IMG/VR virus record: IMGVR_UViG_3300023435_000062
Span: 1 to 35,463 of that record
DNA from: a virus
Length of the DNA: 35,463 bases
Strand: one strand, 5' to 3'
The translations under genes were made by a program, and so were the position numbers. Positions 14,717 through 24,009 of this stretch are shown here, piece by piece; position 1 is the first letter of the stretch; every line of letters begins with the position of its first letter. The notes under the pieces are model-generated. The model worked only from the letters and a program-made list of their open reading frames with translations, ran no database searches and was not told where the DNA came from.

Positions 14717-15430
14717 ATGAATGAACCTATGAAAACTACATTTAGTCAAAGCATCTATGCACAAAGCTCGGTTAGGAAAGAGATTTTGGGATGCTTGAGG
14801 ACTTTGGACGATGGCAGAAAGTTCAACTATGCCAGAGCCGGTGGGATTGCGCTTACTGCCGGTGCGCCCGTTGAGGGCGTTGATGCGGTAGGCCACCATT
14901 GGAACCGTGCGGTAGTTGGAACCGCCATTGCGGTAGGGTCAACGACTGTACTCGTAACCCTGGGCGCAACCTTAGTAACAGAAAATCAGTATCAGTTTGG
15001 ATTTTTACAGATCAACGCTGGTGCTGGAATTGGAAGATCCTATCGGATTGCAAGCCATCCGGCTGCTGCTCTTTCCACCAATGTTCTCATCCAGTTAGAT
15101 GAGCCTATCGGGGTCGCTCTGGCTGCTGCAACTTCAAAAGCATCTTTGATTTATAACGATTTTCAAGATGTTGTGGTTTCTACTGCTGCGACTAAAACCC
15201 CTGCCGGCGTACCGCCTATCGCAGTTACCGCAGAGTATTACTTTTGGAGTCAGACTTTTGGACCGGCGGGTGCGATTGTGGATAATGCTGTAGCAGTAGG
15301 AACAGAACTGTCCGGTGGCGCGGGAATACTCGCAGCGAGAACAGCCTGGACCGACAACAGCTATGGTTTTTGCCGAGGGACTGCTGGTGTTACTGCCGAG
15401 TTAAAGCCGGTTATGTTGACAATGGGCTAA
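14717..15430 (+). CDS. Probable capsid decoration or head-associated protein
   Basis: The 237-residue protein follows the capsid gene behind AAAGGAGG. It is rich in Ala, Val, Gly and Thr with many short strands, a composition common in head-decoration proteins. Conserved-looking segments include FNYARAGG near the N-terminus and GRSYRIASHP in the middle. I do not recognise a specific family. The strong ribosome binding site and placement imply high expression together with the capsid protein. Confidence 0.55.
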   Translation: MNEPMKTTFSQSIYAQSSVRKEILGCLRTLDDGRKFNYARAGGIALTAGAPVEGVDAVGHHWNRAVVGTAIAVGSTTVLVTLGATLVTENQYQFGFLQINAGAGIGRSYRIASHPAAALSTNVLIQLDEPIGVALAAATSKASLIYNDFQDVVVSTAATKTPAGVPPIAVTAEYYFWSQTFGPAGAIVDNAVAVGTELSGGAGILAARTAWTDNSYGFCRGTAGVTAELKPVMLTMG

Positions 15431-15476
15431 GATTTTGTTGTCAACCGGTTAATCAAAAATCGGGTAGGGGGTAAAG

Positions 15477-16124
15477 ATGAAATTAGGCGATCTGGTCGAA
15501 GAAATACTTAATATTGTCCAGGACCCATCGATTGATGCGAAAAAAGTAAAAAGCCTTGTAAATGATGGAATCTTGGAGGCGGCTTCACGTTCTGATACCC
15601 CCCTACCCGATCTTGAAATAAGTGAGAACGTAGAAACAAAAACTGATCGAGCTTGGGTTACACTGCCGGCGAATTACCACAGAAAGCTGAATTTCTGTTA
15701 CAGCGTAGCTCAAAATGGTCGAGTGAAGATCCTGAAAAGCCTTCAACATCTCAAATCTAAATATCCTGGGCTCATTCAAACAGGGAATGTCTGGCATGTA
15801 ACTCAAAGTGGTGGAAGGATCTATTACCAGGGGATCCCGAGTACGGTTGACACCTTAACGCTCGGCTACTACAAATTGCCACCCATTCTCAACAAGGATG
15901 ACGAGACACCCACCTTTCTCCCAAACCATCTTCATAAAAAATTGCTTGTCAACTATGCGTGCAAGGAACTATTCAGCGTTATCGAAGATGGAGTTGAAGG
16001 GAGAAAAGTAAATACCAGTTATCACGAAGGGGAAGGGGAAAAGGCTTTGGCAGATCTTGAGAAGTTTCTCGGTCCGGAACAAGATGAACCTAAACTAATA
16101 AACGACATGCTATGTCTGTCTTAA
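15477..16124 (+). CDS. Head-tail adaptor (P22 gp4-like)
   Basis: The 215-residue protein has the pattern of podoviral connector proteins that sit under the portal: an N-terminal helix pair with an LVNDGILEAASRS region (27-39), a WVTLPANYHR strand (59-68), an IYYQGIPSTVDTLTLGYY segment in the middle, and a C-terminal helix that packs on the portal. The order adaptor then hub also matches P22 gp4-gp10. It ends by overlapping the next gene by 13 bases. Confidence 0.65.
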   Translation: MKLGDLVEEILNIVQDPSIDAKKVKSLVNDGILEAASRSDTPLPDLEISENVETKTDRAWVTLPANYHRKLNFCYSVAQNGRVKILKSLQHLKSKYPGLIQTGNVWHVTQSGGRIYYQGIPSTVDTLTLGYYKLPPILNKDDETPTFLPNHLHKKLLVNYACKELFSVIEDGVEGRKVNTSYHEGEGEKALADLEKFLGPEQDEPKLINDMLCLS

Positions 16125-17041
16125 CCATACTGAAAGCAACCAAAGGGCTAAACACAAAACATGATCCAGCCAGGCTAAAGTATGACCCCGAAGTGGGAAT
16201 CCAGGAATTACCGGTAGCAGTAAATATTGACGTTGACGATACTGGAAGACCATCGAGAAGGAAAGGGTTTACCAGGCAAGCAGCCGGATCATTTCACAGC
16301 CTGTTTTGTGATAGTGGAACTGCCTTGATCTGTAGCGGTGGCGGTCTTTTTGTGCTTCATCCTGATTACACGAGGACAGGCATAAGGAATGTTACTGCTG
16401 GCAAAAGGATGAGCTATTGCCAGATCGATGATAAGATCTACTATACGAATGGCTATGAAACCGGGTATGTGAAAAATGAAGTAAGTTATGCGTGGACAGT
16501 CTTAACTTACTATGGCCCGGACACGAAGAGAGTGCTTTCCGGCCCACCGATAGGGAAGCATCTTGAGTTTTACAATGGGCGAATCTACATCACGCAAAAA
16601 GATGTAGCGTGGTATTCAGAACCCCTTGACTACAACAGTTTTGATCTCCACAAGAACTTTCTTCAATTCCCCTCTACCGCAATAATGATAAGGGCGGTTA
16701 AAGACGGTATTTATGTTAGTACCGACAAGGCAACCTATTTCTGTTTTGGCCCTAATCCAGACGAGGGGCTTGATTGGATCATGGTAGCCCCTTATCCAGC
16801 GATAGAATATTCTGAAATAACGATTAATGGGCGAATGATTGTAACTCAAGAAGGAGATCCGGTAATCGATACTACTGTTAATGAGAAGGCTGCCATGTGG
16901 GTATCGACAAAAGGGGTTTGTTACGGTGGATCAAGCGGAAGGTTTGCGAACATCACACAAGAGAAGATTGATCTTCCCACAGCTTTAATCGCAAACAGTT
17001 TTTTAGTAGACGATAAGTTTTTGACAACTTTAGAACCCTAA
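16112..17041 (+). CDS. Tail hub / stabilisation protein (P22 gp10-like)
   Basis: The 309-residue protein starts with a region typical of gp10-like tail proteins, with an NIDVDDTGRPSRRKGF motif (38-53). It continues with repeated strand blocks containing IDDKIYYTNG and EFYNGRIYI that look like blades of a beta-propeller. In P22 the equivalent protein binds below gp4 and closes the channel. It is shorter than P22 gp10 (472 residues). The ATG lies within the adaptor gene, so the two are probably co-translated. Confidence 0.6.
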   Translation: MSVLTILKATKGLNTKHDPARLKYDPEVGIQELPVAVNIDVDDTGRPSRRKGFTRQAAGSFHSLFCDSGTALICSGGGLFVLHPDYTRTGIRNVTAGKRMSYCQIDDKIYYTNGYETGYVKNEVSYAWTVLTYYGPDTKRVLSGPPIGKHLEFYNGRIYITQKDVAWYSEPLDYNSFDLHKNFLQFPSTAIMIRAVKDGIYVSTDKATYFCFGPNPDEGLDWIMVAPYPAIEYSEITINGRMIVTQEGDPVIDTTVNEKAAMWVSTKGVCYGGSSGRFANITQEKIDLPTALIANSFLVDDKFLTTLEP

Positions 17042-17055
17042 AAGGAGGAAGGCAA

Positions 17056-17805
17056 ATGGCTTTAAGACTTTCAACGGGGATACGAAACAATATGCTTGGG
17101 GATGTGGCGCTTGTTGGAGGGGCGGTGATCGGTGCTGGCATGAATTTTGATGATAATGACGCTAGCGAGGACACCATCACCGATGGTGGAACTGGCTTTG
17201 TAGCTGCCGGGTTTATGGTTGGTGATATACTTTTTTGCCAGGGTGCGACAACTGGTGCGAATGATACTGCTATAACAGGGGCGGTATTAACTGCGGTTGC
17301 TGCTGGACTACTTACCTTCGCAACTGGAACGGTTGATACTGACGAGGCTGGCGCAGCTGGAACGGTTGTTGCCTATGCAAGAGGTGGATCACTAAAAGAC
17401 CGGTTCAAAAACGGTGTCCTCCGGATTTATAGCGGATCACAGCCAGCCAACCCCGATACTGCGGTGGCTGGCACTCTGCTTATCGAAGTAACTGTTGCGA
17501 GTGGTGTATTTGCTCATGGCGCAGAAGCAAACGGACTTGAATTCGGTGCTGCTGCGAGTGGGGCAATCGACAAGGATGCCGATGTATGGTCAGGTGTTGG
17601 TCTTTCTGCCGGAACTGCTGCATGGTTCAGATTGTGTGCTAATCCAAACGATGCTGGCGGTGCAAGCACTACCCTGGATAGAATTGACGGAACAGTTGGC
17701 ACAAGTGGTGCGGATCTGAATATAACCAACACCACGATAGCAGTAGGCGCAACCCATACAATCGATCAGTTTCAGTTTACCTTACCGTTACAGTATGGCT
17801 CTTAA
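17056..17805 (+). CDS. Beta-rich virion protein, 249 aa
   Basis: The sequence is rich in Gly, Ala, Thr and Asp. The C-terminal two thirds (about 110-249) contain a recognisable phage structural pattern: a GVLRIYSGSQP strand, an ANGLEFGAA turn, a WFRLCAN strand and a RIDGTVGTSGADLN segment ending in FTLPLQY. I know this pattern from short-tailed phage structural operons but cannot name the role. A strong AAAGGAGGAAGG site precedes the ATG. It is likely an exposed head or tail part. Confidence 0.55.
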   Translation: MALRLSTGIRNNMLGDVALVGGAVIGAGMNFDDNDASEDTITDGGTGFVAAGFMVGDILFCQGATTGANDTAITGAVLTAVAAGLLTFATGTVDTDEAGAAGTVVAYARGGSLKDRFKNGVLRIYSGSQPANPDTAVAGTLLIEVTVASGVFAHGAEANGLEFGAAASGAIDKDADVWSGVGLSAGTAAWFRLCANPNDAGGASTTLDRIDGTVGTSGADLNITNTTIAVGATHTIDQFQFTLPLQYGS

Positions 17806-17827
17806 TCCCTAACCGGAGGCATACTGA

Positions 17828-18745
17828 ATGGCTACAGAAACATTAGATTTAGGGATTGATGCCCTATTAAACTCTACAGATGAATCCGGCTTTGTTTTCC
17901 TTGATGCCATCCTGATTACTACTGAACATGGCAGCTTGGATGCAACTTTGCCCGACCTGCAACTCACCGCAGAGCAAGGGGGGGCAAGGAGTGATGCCAA
18001 CCTTCCTGATCTACGGTTAAGCGGTCAGTTTGGCGAGAATGGCTGGACAGGGAATAGGGGGCTTGAAGATTGGGGTCTTAATCTTCCGGTCCTTGAGCTT
18101 AATGCTACCTTTGGCGAAAGGGTAGAGCTTGAGAAAGACATACCTGGTCTGGAACTGGAAGCCCGGTTCGGGTTAAGGCTTGACGATCTGGAACTTCTCC
18201 CCGATTTAAGATTATCTGCAAGTGCATCGTGGGAAACCTTCTTATCGCTCGACGAAAAACTCCCACAGCTTACCTTAAACGCTGGCAGATCAGGCGGTCA
18301 ATGTGATGAAAACCTACCGAACCTCACCATTTCTGCGACTTTCTCAACAGACGTTACCGGGGGTTTAACAAAAGACCTTACCTTCCCCACCCTTTCAGCC
18401 AGCATGGTGACTCCCTATACTGGCACATTGAGTAAATCCTTAACATTTCCCACTTTAATTGCATCGGCAATATCAGATGCCAGGGGAAGCCTATCGGCTA
18501 ATCTGCCTGGGCTTCAATTAGCTACTTCTGCCTATGCTGGTGGGATTGGAACGCTTGACGCAACCATGCCGGATCTTCAAATAACTGCAACCGGCTATGG
18601 AGAAGAAACAGCGACACTAGATGCTAGCCTCCCGGCAATTCAGATGGGGGCTGGTACGAGTGGGGGAACAGGGGGGCAGAGTGGTGGGATAATGTCAAAT
18701 AAGGACAGGTTTACAGATTATGTAATGAGGTATTCAAGATGGTAA
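17828..18745 (+). CDS. Repeat protein with about 12 LPxLxLxA units (probable tail fibre or solenoid)
   Basis: From residue 41 to 275 a unit with the core (L/I/F/M)-P-x-L-x-L-x-A recurs about twelve times. The Pro positions fall roughly every 18-27 residues (42, 60, 87, 106, 125, 146, 164, 187, 208, 227, 248, 270). Between the cores lie short acidic-polar turns such as DATLPDLQL and DENLPNLTI. Regular short strands with turns suggest a beta-solenoid or trimeric beta-fibre. The C-terminus ends in a Gly/Ser-rich linker and a distinct basic-aromatic tag (residues 291-305, NKDRFTDYVMRYSRW), possibly an attachment or assembly tag. It is probably a host-facing tail part. Confidence 0.6.
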   Translation: MATETLDLGIDALLNSTDESGFVFLDAILITTEHGSLDATLPDLQLTAEQGGARSDANLPDLRLSGQFGENGWTGNRGLEDWGLNLPVLELNATFGERVELEKDIPGLELEARFGLRLDDLELLPDLRLSASASWETFLSLDEKLPQLTLNAGRSGGQCDENLPNLTISATFSTDVTGGLTKDLTFPTLSASMVTPYTGTLSKSLTFPTLIASAISDARGSLSANLPGLQLATSAYAGGIGTLDATMPDLQITATGYGEETATLDASLPAIQMGAGTSGGTGGQSGGIMSNKDRFTDYVMRYSRW

Positions 18746-18754
18746 AGGAGAGTT

Positions 18755-19231
18755 ATGGCAACCGATAGGCTTTGTTTGTGCATTAACGTGAGGAACAATG
18801 CACCATCACAATATGCTAACTACAACTTCAATTCCTTTGCACTTGTGAATGGGCTACAGGTTGGTGTCAACGAAGATGGGATCTACACTTTAGATGATGC
18901 GGAAAACGATCATGGTTCTGAAATCTATGCGTTCTTTGAAACAGTAACAACGGATTTCGGCATTAAAAACGCAAAGAGAATGAGGAAGGGCTATGTTGGA
19001 TATGAGGCAAGCGGTAATCTCATTCTCAAGGTAAAGGCCGATGATGAAATAGAAAGAACGTATCTCTTGAAGCCGGTAAAGAAGGGGCAGTTGCAGCATA
19101 AGGCAATCGTGCCATTGGGGAGAGATCTCAAGGGAACTTATTTTATGTATCGATTGGAAAATAAAGATGGGTGTGATTTTAGCCTGGATTCTCTTGAGGT
19201 ATTACCTGTTATTTTAAGTATGGGGAGATAA
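18755..19231 (+). CDS. Conserved phage tail-associated protein, 158 aa
   Basis: Beta-rich protein with an NFNSFALVNG motif near residues 24-33, then an acidic turn, an FETVTTDFGIKNAKRMRKGYVG region (about 56-77), and a C-terminal half with two further strands. Proteins of this kind lie next to repeat-bearing tail proteins in short-tailed phages, but no function is known to me. The gene has a GGAGAG site, and its stop shares a base with the next ATG (TAATG). Confidence 0.55.
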   Translation: MATDRLCLCINVRNNAPSQYANYNFNSFALVNGLQVGVNEDGIYTLDDAENDHGSEIYAFFETVTTDFGIKNAKRMRKGYVGYEASGNLILKVKADDEIERTYLLKPVKKGQLQHKAIVPLGRDLKGTYFMYRLENKDGCDFSLDSLEVLPVILSMGR

Positions 19232-20637
19232 TGGGAACACACTATTGGTTAAAAGGCGATCTTGAAAAAGCGAGGGAGTATCTTCAATCTGCAAAAATGT
19301 TAAGAAGGCAGATGAACGATATGAACAAAAACAAATTACCACAGATCTATGCAAATAAAACAATGCCTGACGGAACGGTTATTAAAGCACAGGAAGTATT
19401 TGGTCATAACCAGGCAGTCATTGAAGTGCCTGTTGGAGTTGAGCCGGTTGAACCACCAAAAGAAACTAGGGTAGGGCAAAAAATCGGTGGGTTGTACCAA
19501 AGATTAGTTCCTGCGGTTGATATGAAAAATGCAGCAAGCGGGGGGGATCTTGTAGGCTATGTAATGAGTAAAGCCGGGAATAGAGAGTTTAGTGGAGGGT
19601 ATATACCCTACGCCCCTTATGTGGAAAACCAGGCAGAGAATAGACTTTGGAGTTTATCGTCAGATGAAGTGGACACAGAACTTTTGATAAGAAGGGGTGA
19701 GTCAGCTAATATGGGGGCTGCTGGAAATGGGATGATGAACAATGCTTTGATTCTCTATAGAGAACTTGAACCAATCGGTAAGCACACTACGGAAATGATT
19801 ACATCCTCCACCGTAACAGGGCAGAGCATAAGAATAACCGTAGATGGGTGGCATCACTACGTTATAAACCAAATACACACCATTACAAAGTATATAAGTT
19901 TTTGGGATAATGATAGTGAAGAATCAGTCGGACCAACCATTGTTGGGCCATACACTTATGCTTATAATTATGTAGAGGAGTCCTGGTACTATGCTGGCAA
20001 TTATTTTTTTAACTATGGATGGTATTACTATGATTACCTTTATGGAACATACCTTACCCACACATTTGAAGGGTTTGGAACAGCCGATTTCAAAAGGTGG
20101 GGTTTACTCTATGGTTTGACCCCTCAAGCTGATAAATTTCGTTACCAATTTTGGGATTATGCTGGTGGCTATCACATAACCATAAACCCACAACAATCCT
20201 GGTATATTCAAGTTGATGACAGTGAACCCTACAAACTTGATACTGCTGGATTTGCTACTAGTGGTGCGAGACAATGGTTTACGCCAGCCCTATATAAATA
20301 CAAGGAGAAGGGTGAAGAAAAAACAATAATGACCTGGTATTGGAATCCCTGGTATAACAGTGAGGAATACCCCTTACAAGCAAGGTATAAGAATACTTGG
20401 TTGGGGGTTACTCAATGGGATAAAAACAACTATACCCTTTTCCCTTCAGGGTCAGATTCGTACTATGCCAATATCGAGGGCCGACAAGGGAAGATAGAAA
20501 TTGATGGAGAATTAGTCTGGATTCATCGAAGCACTAGGTTATTTGAAGAAACAACGATAGAAATAGGTTCATTGCATTCAGGGCCTTTGGGCGGTGGTAA
20601 TGTAGATTTGCCATTTCCAGGGCGATTAGGAGGATAA
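19231..20637 (+). CDS. Tyr/Trp-rich tail protein
   Basis: The 468-residue protein has an N-terminal helical part (residues 5-35), a middle part around residues 60-190, and then about 200 residues with an extreme content of Tyr, Trp, Phe and Asn. The richest segment, about 240-275, contains runs such as YYAGNYFFNYGWYYYDYLYG. The C-terminus is Gly/Pro-rich. Aromatic-rich surfaces are typical of sugar or receptor binding, so a role as receptor-binding or fibre-tip protein is likely but inferred. No known domain is recognised. The gene lies between the LPxL repeat cassette and the Pro-rich/helical protein. Confidence 0.5.
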   Translation: MGTHYWLKGDLEKAREYLQSAKMLRRQMNDMNKNKLPQIYANKTMPDGTVIKAQEVFGHNQAVIEVPVGVEPVEPPKETRVGQKIGGLYQRLVPAVDMKNAASGGDLVGYVMSKAGNREFSGGYIPYAPYVENQAENRLWSLSSDEVDTELLIRRGESANMGAAGNGMMNNALILYRELEPIGKHTTEMITSSTVTGQSIRITVDGWHHYVINQIHTITKYISFWDNDSEESVGPTIVGPYTYAYNYVEESWYYAGNYFFNYGWYYYDYLYGTYLTHTFEGFGTADFKRWGLLYGLTPQADKFRYQFWDYAGGYHITINPQQSWYIQVDDSEPYKLDTAGFATSGARQWFTPALYKYKEKGEEKTIMTWYWNPWYNSEEYPLQARYKNTWLGVTQWDKNNYTLFPSGSDSYYANIEGRQGKIEIDGELVWIHRSTRLFEETTIEIGSLHSGPLGGGNVDLPFPGRLGG

Positions 20638-20641
20638 GACA

Positions 20642-22618
20642 ATGATAGGTTATCCAAGTACAATTACAGGTAGTGGGGCATCACATGCTAGTAGTTTGGC
20701 AGGCACTCGTTTTAACCTTGGCACTTTTTCAGTTTCTGCGGCCTATAGTAATTTTACAGCAGCGCTTGAATCATTGAGAGAGATGTCGGAGGAATTCCCC
20801 TGGCCTTACGACCCTATCCCCTTTGATACTGTTGACCTCATGGGGCTTGATGGATTTCGTTTATACGATCCAGAACCGCCAGACATAGAAGATATTGACG
20901 TTCAACTACCCCCCTTCCCACATACTCCCCCTGAAATGCCAGCGTTTCAATTCGATGCTGTGGACATTCCTACTTTTGATGTGGTTGTTCCTGCGTTCTC
21001 CATTCCAGATCCACCTGATGTGGTTTGGCCTACTTTAGACACTGAACCGCCAACACCAACAGACATAACTATTCCAACAGCACCAAGCATTACTTTACCA
21101 GCACTCCCAACGCTTGATGGTATAAGCGTTCCTTCTCCCCCTGAGATTACCATGCCAACATTTGAAGGGGTTGCACCATCGATGGACCTTACACCGCCAG
21201 AACCAGCATTTTCATGGGATGAGGCAGATTATGATAGCGATTTAATGCAAGAACTGAAATCAAAACTCCTTCTCGATCTTCAAAACGGAGGATCAGGGTT
21301 AGGTGCTGTAATCGAACAGGCAATATGGGATCGAGCGCTAGAAAGACAGGAAGTAGAAACTGAAAAGACCTACAATGAAGCGTTAAATATGTGGTCAGCT
21401 AAAGGCCATTCATTACCCCAGGGCGCTCTTGTAAGTAGATTGGCAGAAGTGAGGGCAAGGATCGACCAACTTAACGAAGATCTCAACAATGATATTCTAA
21501 TCCAAGAATCCAAATTAGCACAGGAGAATACACATTTTATTATTAAGGCAGTAGTCGATTGGGAAAAAACCTATATGACCCACCTAAGCGGTGTCCAGCA
21601 AAGAGCATTAGAGGCTGCTGCGAAAACCGTAGAAATGGCAATAATGATTTATGGTGCGAAAGTCGAGGCTTACAAGGCTCAACTTGAAGCATACAAAACC
21701 TATGCACAGGTATTTGAATCAAGGATCAGGGCAGAGATAGCAAAGGTGGAGATCTACAAAGCACAGGTTGAAGGGATTAAGGTTTCTGTCCAGATCCAGG
21801 CAGCCCTTATAGATGCTTATAAAGCTCAAATCGCAGGGATCGCTACGCTTATTGATTTATATAAAGCACAGATGGAAGGGGCGAACATCCAGGCTCAATA
21901 TGATGCGACAAGAATACAGGCATATAAAGCTGTTGTAGAAGCCTATGGTATAAGGGTTGGTGCTATTACCAGCCGATATAACGCATATCAGGCACAAATA
22001 GGCGGTGAAGCAGAAAAAGCCAATATGTATAAGACACAGGTTGATGCCTATTCTGCAAGGATCGCTGCCTCTAAAGTTGTTGCGGATATTGATATGACGG
22101 AAATGCAATTAAGGGTCGAGCATAACAAAGGAGAAGTTCAGACATACTTGGGATTGATCGAGAAGTTCAAAGCAGATATTCAAAGAGCGATAGCAGAAGC
22201 CGAAATGATTGCGAAAGAGATGGGATACAAAACAGATGTATATACCGCAGAAGTAGGAGAGTTTAGCGCAAAAGCCGATGCCCTGTCTAAAGTGTATACT
22301 GGCCGGGTATCGGAAAGGGTGGCAGAGTATGATGTTCGGGTAAAAGAATCAGAGATCTACATGAAAAAATCAGTTGCACTTTATGAGTTGCAAGTCGAAA
22401 GCATGAAAGCTGCTGCACAAGTATCAGCACAGATTTGCGCCTCTGCCATATCTTCAGCTAGTGCATCTGTTCATCTTGGGTTAAGCGAGTCAAGGTCAGA
22501 CTCAAGAGCTGGATCTGCTGTTAATTCGGAGAGTGACAGTAGCGTAAAATATACCGAAGTAAAGGCTGGCGTAAAAAGGTTTAGTGATAACGTACAACAT
22601 ATTTTCCAGGGCGAATAA
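20642..22618 (+). CDS. Pro-rich and helical-repeat tail protein, 658 aa
   Basis: Two contrasting halves are visible. Residues about 50-195 are Pro-rich with short repeats of the type (I/V)P-x-(P/F), likely an extended or spike-like part. Residues about 200-590 are long helices with repeated (A/I/L)-YKAQ-(L/V/I/M)-(E/D/A) motifs that recur on an 11-residue-like spacing, for example in 335-470, and should form an elongated coiled bundle. The end is Ser-rich (about 595-630). The architecture fits a tail needle or shaft, or an internal protein that extends during DNA ejection. GGAGGA just upstream supports the ATG. Confidence 0.5.
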   Translation: MIGYPSTITGSGASHASSLAGTRFNLGTFSVSAAYSNFTAALESLREMSEEFPWPYDPIPFDTVDLMGLDGFRLYDPEPPDIEDIDVQLPPFPHTPPEMPAFQFDAVDIPTFDVVVPAFSIPDPPDVVWPTLDTEPPTPTDITIPTAPSITLPALPTLDGISVPSPPEITMPTFEGVAPSMDLTPPEPAFSWDEADYDSDLMQELKSKLLLDLQNGGSGLGAVIEQAIWDRALERQEVETEKTYNEALNMWSAKGHSLPQGALVSRLAEVRARIDQLNEDLNNDILIQESKLAQENTHFIIKAVVDWEKTYMTHLSGVQQRALEAAAKTVEMAIMIYGAKVEAYKAQLEAYKTYAQVFESRIRAEIAKVEIYKAQVEGIKVSVQIQAALIDAYKAQIAGIATLIDLYKAQMEGANIQAQYDATRIQAYKAVVEAYGIRVGAITSRYNAYQAQIGGEAEKANMYKTQVDAYSARIAASKVVADIDMTEMQLRVEHNKGEVQTYLGLIEKFKADIQRAIAEAEMIAKEMGYKTDVYTAEVGEFSAKADALSKVYTGRVSERVAEYDVRVKESEIYMKKSVALYELQVESMKAAAQVSAQICASAISSASASVHLGLSESRSDSRAGSAVNSESDSSVKYTEVKAGVKRFSDNVQHIFQGE

Positions 22619-22631
22619 GGGAGGCTGGCAA

Positions 22632-22889
22632 ATGTTAAGTTCAAATGCAAAGAAATCGTTGTTAGGGCTGCCAGCATCGGTCAATGCGAGAAAGACTACA
22701 GGGTGGAGAGGGACCGGGATTAGAAACAAGGAAGGGGCGGAAATGCTGATACACCCTGATTTAAGGAGAAGGGTGGCAAGGGCAGCCATGAAACCAGCAC
22801 CCATGCAACCCCTATTAAGAAGAAGAAATTTGCGGTTAGGGGCAAGGGAAATAACAGATAAGTTCAACTTATTGAAAAACTGGAAGTAA
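22632..22889 (+). CDS. Small basic protein, 85 aa
   Basis: The product is very basic, with Arg clusters near residues 45-48 and 63-68 and no acidic tail. It is preceded by GGGAGG. An in-frame ATG at 22584 lies inside the previous gene and was rejected. Its position before the probable ejection proteins suggests a DNA-associated internal protein. No family is recognised. Confidence 0.5.
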   Translation: MLSSNAKKSLLGLPASVNARKTTGWRGTGIRNKEGAEMLIHPDLRRRVARAAMKPAPMQPLLRRRNLRLGAREITDKFNLLKNWK

Positions 22890-22904
22890 AGGGAGGACTT
22901 GGAA

Positions 22905-23996
22905 ATGGCCATGTATGGATTAAGGGATGAATTTTCTAGCTTTAATAAAAGGAGAGGCCCTGACATAAGAGCCAGGGTTAGGTCTTTCCTTGATCGCAGG
23001 AAAGAAGGGTATGCCGGGGTAAAACAAAAGCTCAAGGGAATAGCCGGGTACATGCCGGAAGCCTATTATAGAGCAACTTCTTTAGGGGGAGGAAGGTCTA
23101 AAGAAACCCCTGCCGGTCCTACCCCCTTGTCTGGCAGAGGCGTTAATCCTGGTGAAAGAATGAGGGAGGTTGCCGGAACTGCAAAGTTGCCAAGAATTTC
23201 AAGCGAAATTACACCTAAAAGAGTAGCCAATGTTCTCGAAGTCGGGGGTAAGGCTTTATTAAAAAGCGGTGGGAATCCTCTTTTGGCTGCTGGCGCTGCT
23301 GGTTATGAAGTAGGACAGAAACTAAAAGGACCTGGTGGAACTGCCCCGGAAGCACTTGCACAACCGGATGATGGAACACAACCATTGGGCTTTAGGTCAT
23401 TAATGATAGATGCAAAATCAAGAGAACCGGATCTCACCAAAAGGGCAACGGAAGTGGCTGCCGGTGGAAAATTCCAGCCGGATTTTAATAAAGCCTGGTG
23501 GTGGCTTGATGAACGGTTGGGGAAAAGCAAACCGATCAGAGTAATACAGGGAACGGAAAGCCATTGGGTAAGCCCGATTACAGGCGGGAGTTACGCTACC
23601 CCAAAAGAAGCGTATGAAGGAGTAGGAATTGATGTAAAAGCAGTACAGGCAGAAAGAACGCATGAGCTGGCGGTAGAAAGATTAAAGGGTAGATATGGAT
23701 TGCTTGAACAGCAAGCAAAACCTTTTAAGAGGTATGAGGAATTAGGATCAAGCCCAATGGGTGAACCATCTATTTTAGATCAGCTTACTGGAGGTGTTTC
23801 TACTCCTGGAGCTGGATTGCCAGGGGGCGCACAGGAAGGACTTGACGCTGTTGCAGATGCCCTTAGTGCTGCCGAACCGGAGGTTGCAGCGACTCAATTA
23901 GCTTCTATTCCTGACAAAAAACAGAGAAATGCGATTTTTAATCTCCTGCCAACAGAAAAGCAGAAGAAGATATTGAAGATATGGAGAAGCCTCTAA
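22905..23996 (+). CDS. Probable internal or ejection protein, 363 aa
   Basis: The start is chosen at ATG 22905, eight bases after GGGAGGA. An upstream in-frame TTG (22899) and a later ATG (22911) are alternatives. The protein has a basic N-terminus, a Gly/Ala-rich hydrophobic stretch (about residues 105-140, LLKSGGNPLLAAGAAG) that could touch membranes, a Trp-rich region (190-200) and a helical C-terminus ending in a basic patch. This make-up, and the place directly before the giant polyvalent protein, match proteins packed in the head and ejected with the DNA. The role is inferred. Confidence 0.5.
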   Translation: MAMYGLRDEFSSFNKRRGPDIRARVRSFLDRRKEGYAGVKQKLKGIAGYMPEAYYRATSLGGGRSKETPAGPTPLSGRGVNPGERMREVAGTAKLPRISSEITPKRVANVLEVGGKALLKSGGNPLLAAGAAGYEVGQKLKGPGGTAPEALAQPDDGTQPLGFRSLMIDAKSREPDLTKRATEVAAGGKFQPDFNKAWWWLDERLGKSKPIRVIQGTESHWVSPITGGSYATPKEAYEGVGIDVKAVQAERTHELAVERLKGRYGLLEQQAKPFKRYEELGSSPMGEPSILDQLTGGVSTPGAGLPGGAQEGLDAVADALSAAEPEVAATQLASIPDKKQRNAIFNLLPTEKQKKILKIWRSL

Positions 23997-24009
23997 AGGG
24001 AAGTTATAA

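Noticed and set aside
17940-18650. Tandem repeat array that might be a CRISPR or other DNA repeat
   Set aside because: The similarity is at the protein level with variable spacing. The DNA copies are diverged and coding.
19231-20637. Diversity-generating retroelement target in the Tyr/Asn-rich tail gene
   Set aside because: No reverse transcriptase or template repeat is present in the window and the rich segment is not at the gene's end.
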